Source: Branchiostoma belcheri
Lineage: Eukaryota; Chordata; Leptocardii; Amphioxiformes; Branchiostomatidae
Length of the DNA stretch: 64,000 nt
Direction: 5' to 3'
Assembly (NCBI RefSeq): GCF_001625305.1
Contig: NW_017803714.1
Coordinates: 137,310-201,309 of the forward strand
A program made the translations under genes and the position numbers. A model generated the notes under the pieces. It did no database searches. It worked only from the letters and a program-made list of their open reading frames with translations, and had not been told where the DNA came from. Below, in pieces: positions 1-9,526 of this stretch (position 1 is its first letter; every line of letters begins with the position of its first letter).

Positions 1-704
1 CAAACAGAAAAATCGCGTCCCCGCGCCCTTCATGTTGCCGCCCGGCGATCTCAGCTGAAGCGAACAACCAATCAGAGACGCGTAACGCGGATACGTCATG
101 CAAGATTTGCTATACCGCCCGCCCACCGCTTCTGCTGGCTGCTGCCATGCTAGCTACGCGCCGTACTTGAAATAAATTGACGTGTATCGCCGTATTTCTG
201 GAAATAAATGCCGCGACACGAAGATCTAGCGCTGACTCGGCTTGCACCCAGCGTTCAGCGTCACCCGCGCCATTACCCCCGCCGTCATCCCGCACCGTCA
301 TTGCTGCGCCGTCACCCAACGTTTTTATCGGAACCAGACACCCCTCTGTTTGACCCCTTTTGAATGGTAAGACCCAAAACTGCAACCTCCCCATTCCTTA
401 ACAACATGGTAAATTCCATTTTTAGCATAACGGGGGTGTCCTGAGCACTTAAAAACCTTTTATTTCGACGCCCATAAACACATATGCAATTAAACAAAAA
501 CGTTCTGCATCATCTGCAGCCCAATAGCAATACGTATACCGAACAACAGACCAATCCGTCCAGCCGATCGCGAGAAACAGCTGCTGACAGAAATGTTTCG
601 AACAATAGTAAAACCTCCTCGCGGAAGGATATCTCCTTCCCCGGAGGTAATAACTATAACACATTGGTAATTTGTGGGGATTGTATACCTTCAAAGTTTT
701 GATG
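1..704. other. Repeat-like intergenic DNA, no gene seen
   Basis: No convincing coding exon or RNA gene is visible. Short open frames on both strands have no recognisable motif. The segment ends at a TTAA that begins the next transposon. It could be promoter or repeat DNA; I see nothing specific. Confidence 0.4.
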
Positions 705-1113
705 TTAAAGGCATCCAGTGCGATTTCTGGGCATTAAAACTGGATTTACAAAATAAAAATTCTAGTCACCTAGTTACATGGTATGATTGAACAACACCAT
801 CCTAGCCCATATCGACCTTCGTTGAGCAAAAAAGCGATGTCGTTGAGCGGTGAGAACTCGCTGAAATCTGCACGCTTTCCCGGCCCGGCTTTGGAAGGCA
901 GCCATTTTTCAAATCTGCCGACCGCGCGCGAAGCCTACCGATGATCCCCGAACGCTTCCGGAGATTGTCACGTGATCCTCGGTGACCTTTCTGACACAGC
1001 TGTCAGTCGGCTTGTATCAGAGATCACACGCACGTTCATTATTCTCCGTCGCACTTTTCAGAACTTTTTTTTGCGCTCGCAGTTTCGTTTCGTTTTTTTT
1101 TTTATACGTGACA

Positions 1114-1188
1114 ATGGCAGGTCGTCCCCGGCGAGCAACGAAAGAGAAAGCCATCGAGAGGTTTCGCATGTTGGACGATGACGATGAG
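1114..1188 (+). CDS. First-exon-like fragment, basic GRPR-type N terminus, inside a TTAA transposon
   Basis: The ATG at 1114 opens 25 codons that start MAGRPRRATKEKAIERF and end in a run of acidic residues. The frame stops exactly at a good donor (GAG, then GTATGT at 1189). The K/R-G-R-P-R motif resembles an AT-hook, a minor-groove DNA contact. No downstream exon can be found inside the element. It may be the remaining 5' exon of a transposon-encoded protein, or chance. I do not recognise the family. Confidence 0.35.
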
Positions 1189-1524
1189 GTATGTAAACTT
1201 CTATTTGTTTTCAACTTTTTGCGTCGTATGTCATCTCTGGTTTACAACTGATTTACGAACCTCTCTCACGTCTACGACGAGTCAGTTCCCAAAACCTCTG
1301 TTTGATCGGCCATAGAATTTTTTGATCTCTCAGCTTTCCGTCTATCTCCATAATTACTACAAAGATTCCGCCTCAAAACACATACAACAAGCTAAAACTG
1401 AACACAAAAAGGTCCCATGCAACCTATGGCTATGTCTAACTGTAACAAGTTTTGTCGAAGTTTCAGATCGCCCGCATATTTTAGTATGAACATGTTCGAA
1501 CAGAACCGAGAAAATTTTACAAAC

Positions 1525-1735
1525 CTGTCCAACAAACGCCGCGCGAGTGCGCTGTCGCTCTCCAGTCCCAGTCGATCCTTCAGTTCCCTCCACTCGACTT
1601 TCGTGTCTTCCCCTAACGCCACACGACTTCTGAGCTTCGCCTGGATTCTACCTTTTCTTTGCTGGTGTCCCCAACACGAGGCCTTCCACGGCCACGCTTT
1701 TTCGGGTTTGGTGTGGTGCCATTGACGTCCGCCAT
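1525..1735 (-). pseudogene. First-exon-like fragment with AT-hook-like motif, probably frameshifted
   Basis: On the minus strand the ATG at 1735 begins a frame with KKRGRGRPRVGDTSKEK, an AT-hook-like basic stretch, which runs into a stop at about 1613. The overlapping frame then reads ALGEDTKVEWRELKDRLG and SALARRLLDR, a plausible helical continuation, and ends at a donor-like GTTTGT at about 1524. The simplest reading is one exon with a frameshift around 1613-1640. It faces the plus-strand exon at 1114-1188. Its family is unknown to me; a role in DNA binding is only an inference from the AT-hook-like residues. Confidence 0.35.
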
Positions 1736-2017
1736 CTTGGCTCGGCTGAAACTTCGCGCTCGCCGTGACGTCACGCGGCCGGGATTTGCCGAGAGGTGCC
1801 GAGTGAAAACGGTTACTGGGGGCGATATTGCCTGATTTTGGGGATGCACCCCTAAAATAGAGGACACTAGTTTCTGCGCTGTTTTAAACGCGTAAAGTAT
1901 GAAATTCTGACGCAGATGTGCTAAAGTGAGGTAGTATGTGTCAATACCAAACAGATTTCCTTTTTCAGAATATTTCCAGTTTTAATGCAAAAAAATCACA
2001 CTGGATGCCTTTAATGA

Positions 2018-2612
2018 TTGAATGAATGAAAGACCTTTATTGTACGTTTGTGCTCTAACAAGCTAAGTACAGGTCATGGGTAAACAGGGAAAAAGAACAC
2101 AGTAACGACACAAACTATACATACTAATGTGATCTACTAATTACAGGTTCAGCTTCTTCTCGTTTCTTGACACAGTTAAAGATGTACGAACATATTGAGC
2201 TAATAATAAAGGCGAACATTATTAGACATCTCCTATGTGGCCTTTATTACAACCACCATGCATCTGTATCTGTATACCCGGTATAACCGCCCTTCGGCGC
2301 AACACACCAGCTTCGCAGGCACGCGGTGCGGCGGCAGCTGGCTACATTATATTACACCGATCGACTTGTTACACCTCACCCTTGAACATCGAACTCTAGA
2401 CATTGTTAAAGCTATCTAATGACAATGCCTCTACTGGTGACAGCGAGCTCCACTCTGCGATAGTTCTAGGAAAGAATGGATTCTTGAACACTTCAATCCT
2501 TGATTGATAACTCTGGTACTTGAGGGCATGGCTATTTCTTGTTCTCTTCTGGGCTGGTATTAGGTACTTAGTAGTTGGGACGTCCACCAATAACACAATA
2601 ATACATTGACAT
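2018..2612 (-). mobile_element. 5'-truncated LINE: reverse transcriptase C terminus plus 3' UTR
   Basis: On the minus strand 2623-2396 encodes a tail with NPFFPRTIAEWSSLS and SLDSFNNV, the typical closing segment of CR1/L2/Jockey-group reverse transcriptases (FFPRT..EWN.LP...SLDSFK). A 3' UTR follows and ends at about 2020 with AATAAAGG and a CATT-type microsatellite tail, as CR1-like elements have. A related 3' UTR is found on the plus strand at 42,040-42,234 (shared GTGCCTGCGAAGCTGGTGTG). Confidence 0.6.
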
Positions 2613-2681
2613 TCACTTGACAAGAAAGCCGTTTTTCAGCGGGTCGTCCGACTCGACTGTAAACTCGGCTGTCCCTGTGTA

Positions 2682-3275
2682 CAGCTAAGGTCCCAATTAC
2701 GCCGGTGCCCGTCGGGGATGAAGCCCCGGCTGGCCCCGGCCGGGTTCAGAAGTCGAGCGAGCATCGGCTGTTTTGGTCACAATTAAAAGTTTCCTTCAGT
2801 AGCATTTTGTTAGAAATTTTGTCACCCTCTTTGGTCGGTATCCGGCAGGCACCCGGCAGGTACCCAGCAGATTCTCTGACTATGTCTTGTATTGACCTAT
2901 ACGTAATGCAGAATTCACGTATTTGTTGTGATCATTTGATCTGTGAGGTCACACATTTTACCCGGGTTTACGAAGTACACACCTTATTCTGTTCATCTGG
3001 TCTGTGACGTAAGAAATGTGTCCCGGTGGAATGCCGGCAACCGGAGGGGTACCTCTCGGTGTTCTCACGATGAGGTCACGGCGTCTTTTTGTTAGCGGGG
3101 CCCGGGTAGAATTTAACTCAGAATTAAATTCTTATCGGGGCCCCGACGGGCCAAAAAATAGCCCGGTAGCCGCAAGGTGCCCCGCGGGGCCACGTCGGGG
3201 TCCCGCCCGAAAGTGGTAAAAAACAGCCCGGGAACTACCCGCCAGGGCCCCTTTTCCCAATTGGGACCTTAGCTG
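2682..3275. mobile_element. 594-bp DNA transposon with TA duplication inside the L3HYPDH-like last exon
   Basis: The ends are inverted copies starting CAGCTAAGGTCCCAATT on both strands. A TA lies just outside each end (2680-2681, 3276-3277), as for Tc1/mariner-type elements. Removing the element plus one TA rejoins the host frame exactly: ...AGNSY before and YTGTAEF after, 73 codons including the stop for this exon. The element is GC-rich and has no transposase, so it is non-autonomous. Related segments lie at 31,618-31,999, 37,312-37,500 and 40,205-40,790. Confidence 0.85.
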
Positions 3276-3606
3276 TAGTACGAATTCCCCGCCACTTCCA
3301 CGATCACTGCGTCGAACTCGCCCCACTTGGTCTCCCTCACGTGCACGGGCCGGCCGGTCATCACGAAACCCGTGGTACCGCTCGCGAACTGCCGCTCTTT
3401 CGACGGGTCGATCTGTCCACGGCGATACTAAGGACAAGGCCAGAAAATATAGAATTGTGCAATTATGTACATAAAAAGTCATTAAATACTTAATTTTGGT
3501 TTTGTAAAACATATCAACATATTAGTTTGTAGTTGTTTGCCGAAGATAGTAACCGAATTGAGAATTTTTTGGCAGTGAGTGTATCTTTAATATTTGAATG
3601 AGTGTA

Positions 3607-3720
3607 ATGGCGGCGTAACGACAGAGCGTTCGGCTCGGAACCAAGTGGTCCCGAGTTCGAATCCTGCCATGTCGACGTCACATAAATGTTGGAATAGAGA
3701 AAAAATCTTTTTTTTTTGGT
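3607..3720 (+). mobile_element. tRNA-derived SINE-like sequence
   Basis: A box-B-like GAGTTCGAATCC at 3653-3664 lies in a tRNA-like context (GGCTCGGAACCAAGTGGTCC before it), followed by ATGTTGGAATAGAGAAAAA and a T-rich run. The SINE copies in the DDAH introns end with a similar ATGTTGGAATAAAAA tail. It sits in the last intron of the L3HYPDH-like gene. Confidence 0.5.
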
Positions 3721-4191
3721 CATTTCCTAAGCATGTACAAGTACGAGTAATAAAGCAAAGGAATAAAAACTATGACAGCAAAGACCCTTCTTTGTTTTGT
3801 CTTTTATCCCACCTGTACAGCAACTCTTGCCGTCGTGCCCGATCCACAGGGAGACCTGTCCACGGCGCCATCACCGAACACACAGGTGTGCACCGCCGGC
3901 GTGGGGCCGTCCTCATCCCGCCCATCCGTAATGATCGTCCCGAACAGGAAGGCCAGATCCGGATGTCCCGGGTGGCGTAACGGGACGGTCTTCTTCACGG
4001 CGTCTGAGACTGCAGTAGCCGCCGCCTTCACGGCTTCAACCGGAGCTGTGCGGAGATCTAACCCGACAGAGTTGTCAGGGAGAAGGGCGTAGAACGCTCC
4101 ACCATACGCGATGTCTACCTTCACGCGTCCGTAGTTTGGAACGTCAACTTCCTGGTCGAGTGCGAAGACAAAAGCTGGAACACTGTGAAAT

Positions 4192-4889
4192 CTGAAAATA
4201 ATAGTAAAATTTAATTTTTGTTTCAAAAAATTTACAAAAAAGGTTCGTTTTACAAACGAAAAATTGGCCACGGGAAATTTCTTGACCTCAGGCTTTCTGA
4301 TGAACTGGAATAATTGATTCGACTCAGTGAGAAGAGACAGTTGATAGACTGCAGTACTGAGTTTAGTTGATAGAGGGTGTTGTAAGTAAACCTTTGTTTG
4401 AGGATATTCTAACGTGGCCTTACCAATGTTCGGGGGCCCAAACCCACGTCACTTCTTTCCCAGCACAAGAGCTACCTACCATTCAAACTTCGTGCCCTTA
4501 GCATGTCCAGATCAGGAGATATCAAAACCGAACGTTCCGCTGCAGTACCATAACAAGTGTGTCCCAAAATCTAATTATTTCGAGGTTTCACCAAGACCTA
4601 CCCATCTATCAAATATGAAGACAATCCTGTATTTTCTACAGTACAAGAACAGTACAACATGAATACTGTTTTTGTTGCTAATTCACTTCTTATCAATAGT
4701 TTTCCTGCACGTTACATGCAAGAGCAGGACAACATATGAGGCCATAGCCTCATGTGCAGGCTCCGGGCGGGTGAGAATTTGATACAGCGTTTTGAAGAGG
4801 CTTAACTTTCTTGGGTTTTCCATGACGCCGGCTCCACGGCGTCATCATCCAAAGAGCCCCTAAAAAAACTTTTTTGGGTGTGAATTCGA
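4192..4889. other. Intronic DNA of the L3HYPDH-like gene, nothing recognised
   Basis: AT-rich intron sequence after the exon border at 4191. The ORF at 4414-4662 has no family marks and no splice support. I see no gene or clear repeat here. Confidence 0.4.
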
Positions 4890-5040
4890 TTGAATTTTTT
4901 TATTTTATTTTATTTCATTTATTAGGCTATATAAAACATATATATACAGCCAGGACTGCCCAACTAGCCAGAGGCTATTATAAAGGGCTAGCCCTCACAA
5001 CAAGAACATAAACAATTCGGAACAGTTAACAGTTAACAGT
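4890..5040 (-). mobile_element. LINE or SINE 3' end fragment
   Basis: On the minus strand the segment reads ...GCAGTCCTGGCTGTATATAT...GCCTAATAAATGAAATAAAAT and ends in an A-rich tail of TAAAA units near 4890. That is the form of a retroposon 3' terminus with a polyadenylation signal. No coding part remains. Confidence 0.45.
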
Positions 5041-5075
5041 GTCGGTTACACTTCAGATAAACATACTATTACATT

Positions 5076-5188
5076 CGCCAAAAAACAGTTACTCAAGCAA
5101 CTGGATATTATTTTGAAAACGTCAGGTTTGACCTGATTTTGACGTTTTCAAAATCATATCCAGTTGCTTGAGTAACTGTTTTTTGGCG
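5076..5188. mobile_element. Hairpin MITE, GTTACTCAAGCAACTGGATAT family
   Basis: A near-perfect palindrome of 113 bp: CGCCAAAAAACAGTTACTCA at the left and its complement ending at 5188. The same arms occur at 16,297-16,484 and, degraded, at 28,340-28,500. A shared outer sequence (CCTGGATGTCTAACCTTCAT) lies beside all three, so the mobile unit may be longer than the hairpin. No transposase and no clear target duplication. Confidence 0.65.
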
Positions 5189-6113
5189 TATCGTATTACC
5201 TGGATGTCTAACCTTCATCGACATACTATTACATAACTACACGAAATTAGATGTGTGGTCCTTCGACATACGGATGTATGTACCAGAATTGTTTCCTTAA
5301 TAAGATATGGGTCAATATGAAAAATATGTTATTTTCACAGTCAGCCATACTCAATTGATTCGAAATTTGGATTGAAGATTTCAGAAAAGACCAAACTTCC
5401 ATTCGAGTGATAGAGGAATATTCATTTCATAGGCTATTTAAGCCCTATCGAGTTATCGTGTTTACAGACAGACAGGCACACACCAACGAACGCCCATGAA
5501 AACATAACCTTGTTGGTGAAGGTAATTATCCCCTCAGGGCCTACCTCTATAAACTCTATAAAAGCTGTCATGACTAGTTAGAGTTGTGAGCTTTAAGTGA
5601 AGGTGCGTCAAGCGGTTTGGCACATCATTACAAAATTGATAGTAATCATGTGCCCTGTGTAAATTCAGGACAGTCGGCAACGGTTAACTGTAAATTAAGA
5701 GGCATTTTTGTTCGAGCTTCACTAGATTTGGTATCTAAATATGTAAGAAAAAGTGATCACTGACAAAATTAAGTATATTCTATGAAGCACGAATTAAATG
5801 TACTTCACACTGTTCCCTTTGTTCCCAGCCGTCGTAAACAGCAACATGAGAAATAACTTATTGACCTTGTGACGCCTCATTATATGTCTGAAACGAATCA
5901 TATCTAATTCGAAATGATAAATTATTAATCGTGATATCTAACCTTCATCAAAGTTCACTGAACCATATGATTGAACACGTACACGTACAGTTTGTGTTAT
6001 TTAGACTACAATTACATTTAGGTTTAGTTTGTAGAATCTTACTAGTATTTCTCTTACCGTAGTAGACCGGGCGGTTCAGTCTTATAAGGGTTATTTCGTT
6101 CCAAAACAAGGCG
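5189..6113. other. Intronic DNA of the L3HYPDH-like gene, nothing recognised
   Basis: No coding motif, tRNA-like element or clear terminal repeat was found between the hairpin and the tandem repeat at 6114. Confidence 0.4.
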
Positions 6114-6258
6114 TCTCTCGCACCCTTCCGTCTAGCCTTTGGCTCTTCTAATTCCAAGGCCATATGTACAGTAACGTTACACCTGCCAATCTCTCACACC
6201 CTTCCGTCTAGCCTTTGGCACTTCTAATTCCAAGGCCATATGTAACGTTACACCTGCC
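6114..6258. repeat. Tandem repeat, two copies of about 76 bp
   Basis: The unit containing CCCTTCCGTCTAGCCTTTGG and ATTCCAAGGCCATATGTA is present twice in direct orientation, the second copy shorter by a few bases. It lies in the first intron of the L3HYPDH-like gene. Confidence 0.8.
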
Positions 6259-6399
6259 AGCTGACAACATCTCCCTTCAGCCTTTGTGCGAAAGTGCCTT
6301 TTGTGCTGAGGCACTACAGTTGACTGCCCATTGACAATGAGACCAAAAATAAGCTAAGGTTTGAAGAACGTAACTTTAGATGAGTTTGCAGAGTCTGGC

Positions 6400-8290
6400 T
6401 AGAGACGAAGGGGGTCAATTTAGGGGGGTCCGGGGGCATTTTGAAATTTTTAAACCTTCAATGACGCATTTTCCTGCCTTTTGAGAGGCAAAACTAGACA
6501 CAGCATTGGTACACATAGGAAATGCTCGAGACCTTTGGTAGAAAATGCCACGAGAACAGGGTCAATAGGGTTCAGCCCTCCAAATGTGCTTTGCTTATGG
6601 CAGACCGTCGGGTGCCGACGATGTCCTCTCTCCTCTTTCCCTTCTGAGGTGGCGTTTTGCCCTCCTGGCCTCCGACAGCTCATTGAGTCTTCTCGTATAG
6701 AGCTGTGAGCCAGCCATGCAGGCGTTCCTCCACCCACTCCTGTCTGCAGCGCAGTGTTCCAGGTCTTGGGTGGGAATGTCACATTTTTTCAAGTTGTGTT
6801 TTAAGCAGTCCTTAAAGCGCTTATACTGTCCTCCGACCGCCCTCCTGCCATGTGTTAGCTCACCGTAGAGGACTTGTCTTGGCAGACGGTTAGGGGGTAG
6901 GCGGATTAGGTGACCAGTCCATCTCAGCTGTCTCTGTAGTAAGATGGTCTCCATGGGGTCGACGTTGGCCCTCCGACGTATTTCGACGTGGGGGACCTTG
7001 TGCCACCATTTGAGTCCGAGAATTCTTTGTAGGCATCGGATGTGAAAACGCTCAAGAGACCTTATGTGTCGTCTGTAGAGAGTCCAGGTCTCGCTGGCGT
7101 AAAGCAGGATGGACAAGCATACTGCCTTGTAGACCGCGACCTTTGTCTGGGTAGTTAAGTCCTTATTCAGAAAAACTCTGCTCGAGAGGCGTCCGAAAGA
7201 AGCAGATGCGAGTCCGATTCGCCTTTGGACGTCGTCAGTGGCGTCAGAAGGTGAGGTCAGGACCGATCCCAGGTATGTGAATGATCGGACGTTCTTCAGC
7301 TGTGTGCCCTTGATCTGTATACAGGGGGAGCTAGAACCTTGACCCTGGGACATCACTTCTGTCTTTCCGGTGTTGATACCCAGACCGGCACGGGTATATG
7401 CAGTGTCGAGGGTGTCGAGGTTCCTCTGCAGGCCAGCAGCTGAACGGCCAACGATGGCAGCGTCGTCAGCATACTGCAGCTCGAGGATGGTCTCGTGCTT
7501 GACTCTGGTTGGAGCTTTCAGTCTACGAAGGTTGAACAAGCTCCCGTCAAGTCGGTATGTCAAGTCGATGCAGTCCTCAGGGTTAATGTTCTTTTTGGCA
7601 GCAAGCATTACAGCAGCGAGGAACAGGTTAAAGATGACGGGCGCAATGACACACCCCTGTCTAACACCAGTGCAGACAGGGAAAGGGTCAGACTTATCAC
7701 CGCCACCTAGAACTCTTACCATTGCCCCGTCGTGTAATGACCTCAGTACGGCTATGAACTTACCGGGACAGCCAAATCTCTTAAGGACTTCCCAGAGAAG
7801 TGGTCTGTTCACCGAGTCAAACGCCTTGGTGAGGTCGATGAACACCAAGTAAAGCTCCTGGTGCTGCTCTCTGCACTTTTCTTGTAACTGCCTTGCCACG
7901 AAAACCATGTCAATTGTGCTTCGGTCTTTTCTGAAGCCACACTGACTTTCTGGAAGGACGTCCTCTGACACGGACTTGATCAGCCTCAGCAGCAAGATCC
8001 TTGTCAGCACTTTACCTGCACATGACAACAAAGAGATACCGCGACTGTTGTTACAGTCAGCTTTGTCGCCCTTTTTCTTGTAGATGCTGACCAGATCAGC
8101 GTCCTTCCACTGTTGCGGTACGCAGCCTGTTTCCCAGGAGGCAGTAACAAAGGAGAGGAGGCATTGAGCAAGGGCTTCCCCTCCGCAGCGAAGGATTTCT
8201 CCCGGTACCCCATCTGGCCCTGCTGCCTTGTTGGGACTATGTAGAGCCTTTCTTATGTGACAAAATGTCCATGAAGTTCGTCCAAGGAGC
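6400..8290 (-). mobile_element. 5'-truncated non-LTR retrotransposon in L3HYPDH-like intron 1
   Basis: The minus-strand frame is open from about 8270 to the stop at 6595. Order of marks: KAAGPDGVPGEIL, VPQQWKDADLVSIYKKKGDK, SRGISLLSCAGKVLTRILL, CGFRKDRSTIDMVF, FIDLTKAFDSV, GVRQGCVIAPVIFNLF, and the catalytic LQYADDAA. After the polymerase comes a C-terminal RQLRWTGHLIRLPPNRLP and QVLYGEL segment common in animal LINE proteins. Endonuclease and ORF1 are missing, so the copy is truncated. It runs in the same direction as the host gene. The reverse transcriptase frame itself shows no stop, so the insertion is fairly young. Clade not assigned. Confidence 0.85.
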
Positions 8291-8837
8291 GCTATATAGC
8301 TAATGTTCTACGCAGTTTTACTGCAATTAAATCGCTTGCGGTTAGAAGCGTTAGAAATGTTGAACCAGATATTATAGTAGTAAATTAATCCTTACCGGAC
8401 ACGCCCGCTTTTACCGTCTTGGTAGTCCACCCAGACTTTCACGGGACCTGTCGGGCACTCGATCACAAGTTCTGTTTGTGGCATTTTCGCAGGAACTATC
8501 CCATTGTCTACCACATATCGACCCAGCGCGATACACGCGTGTCCACACATCGTACTGTATCCCTCGTTGTGCATAAAAGCACGCCGATGTCGGCGCTTTT
8601 GTCGTCTGGTTCAACGAGCAGGGCCCCGAACATGTCGGAGTGGCCCCTCGGCTCCCACATCAACCTCTGCCGGAACACATCGAGGTTGTCCCGGACATAA
8701 GCTCGCTTCTCTAAGATGGTTTTCCCTTCGATTTTCGGGTAGCCGTCGGTGATGATTCACAGGAGCTCACCGGCTGTGTGCATTTCGACGGTTTTGATCA
8801 CGAAAGGAGACGAATTGGGGTTGGAAAAAGTTGCCAT

Positions 8838-9180
8838 GTTGGCGACGAACCTGGTCAGAGGTCATGTGCATGTAAACTTAGACCGGTCCTACAGCAAGGT
8901 CAAAAGGCAGATATCAAATCTACATCTGGTAACATTAAGGCGGTAAAATGTTCTGGTTGTTTCTTTATAAAGTAAGTTGCATTAACCCTACTCCGTTCCA
9001 AATACGTGTAAAAAAAACAGAACGCCAATATTTAAAACTAATGACGTTAGTAAGTTACGATGATTTAATATCTAATACGTTCATTGCAGCCGTGTTCATC
9101 TGATATTTCGTTAGTTATTCCATATCTGTCAAGTCTCTTCCCCTGTCAGTATATCTGAATTAGGCGTAGAACAAGACCAT
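8838..9180. other. 5' flank of the L3HYPDH-like gene, no clear promoter element
   Basis: Sequence upstream (minus sense) of the ATG at 8837. I see no TATA box, CpG-rich stretch or ORF that I would call. The next recognised sequence is the LINE remnant starting near 9181. Confidence 0.35.
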
Positions 9181-9319
9181 GTGTATCATACAGAATATTT
9201 ATTGACACAACAAAAGTGCAGCCACTTTCGTAAGGTCTATAACTAGATTAAACTGGCCCAGAGTTAACGAAAGACTTTACACAAACACACTCTCCACGTT
9301 CCACAAACTCCTGACTACT
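9181..9319 (+). mobile_element. 5' remnant of an older LINE, split by the L1-like insertion
   Basis: From about 9255 the frame reads RVNERLYTNTLSTFHKLL and continues, across the L1-like insertion, at 15,565 with TTGKPVTIYNKLRRIN. Joined, this is the C-terminal part of a non-LTR reverse transcriptase. The first 70 bp contain TTTATTGACACAACAAAAG, a reversed retroposon 3' end that recurs near 29,262. Confidence 0.6.
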
Positions 9320-9526
9320 AGGGAAGCTAAGATGGCCGCCGTGTGAGAGGACGTGTGAGAGGACGCTCCGACATTTTGAACATTTTGCCACGTCTGTTTT
9401 GTACTGTTTGAACTGCCAGCCAGCGAACTTTATGTGACAACGGTCTACATTTAACCGACGGATGGGAAAGCGACATAGAGGCTCCAGGGGCAGCAGTTCT
9501 GAAGAAAACAGTCCAAAATCGCGAAA

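Larger units (their letters stand above)
709..2010. mobile_element. 1.3 kb DNA transposon with TTAA target duplication (Kolobok/T2-like)
   Basis: The ends are inverted copies: the left end reads AGGCATCCAGTGCGATTT and the right end, on the minus strand, reads AGGCATCCAGTGTGATTT, continuing imperfectly for about 38 bp. TTAA stands directly outside both ends (705-708 and 2011-2014). TTAA duplication with termini of the form TTAAAGG is known for Kolobok/T2-type elements; piggyBac also uses TTAA but usually starts with CCC. The interior holds two first-exon-like reading frames that point towards each other (1114-1188 plus, 1525-1735 minus) and no complete transposase, so this is probably an internally deleted copy. 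Confidence 0.7.
2613..8837 (-). pseudogene. L3HYPDH: L3HYPDH-like proline racemase family gene, disabled (three exons)
   Basis: The exons are 8837-8396, 4191-3813 and 3427-2613, the last split by a transposon at 2682-3275. Introns have GT/AG borders and phases fit; the joined frame gives about 346 residues, near the usual ~350. Family marks: MHTAGE near the N terminus, RLMWEPRGHSDMFGALL, the first active-site motif STMCGHACIALG, a conserved DIAYGGAFYA, the second active-site motif VDRSPCGSGTTAR, and a C-terminal YTGTAEFTVESDDPL...GFLVK. Members dehydrate trans-3-hydroxy-L-proline, or racemise/epimerise (hydroxy)proline, in the cytosol. Damage seen: in-frame TGA at 8757-8759 where the family has Arg (a CGA to TGA change); a missing base in an A run at 8575-8578 that shifts frame before MHNEGY; and the transposon. 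The second catalytic residue is Cys, where known dehydratases have Thr. Exon 2 is undamaged, so loss may be recent, or the small lesions may be assembly errors. Confidence 0.88.

Noticed and set aside
3132..3512. 126-residue minus-strand ORF across the transposon border
   Set aside because: It uses the wrong frame for the L3HYPDH-like exon and runs into transposon sequence.
7370..7852. 160-residue plus-strand ORF opposite the LINE reverse transcriptase
   Set aside because: It is the antisense shadow of a clear reverse transcriptase frame with all motifs on the minus strand.
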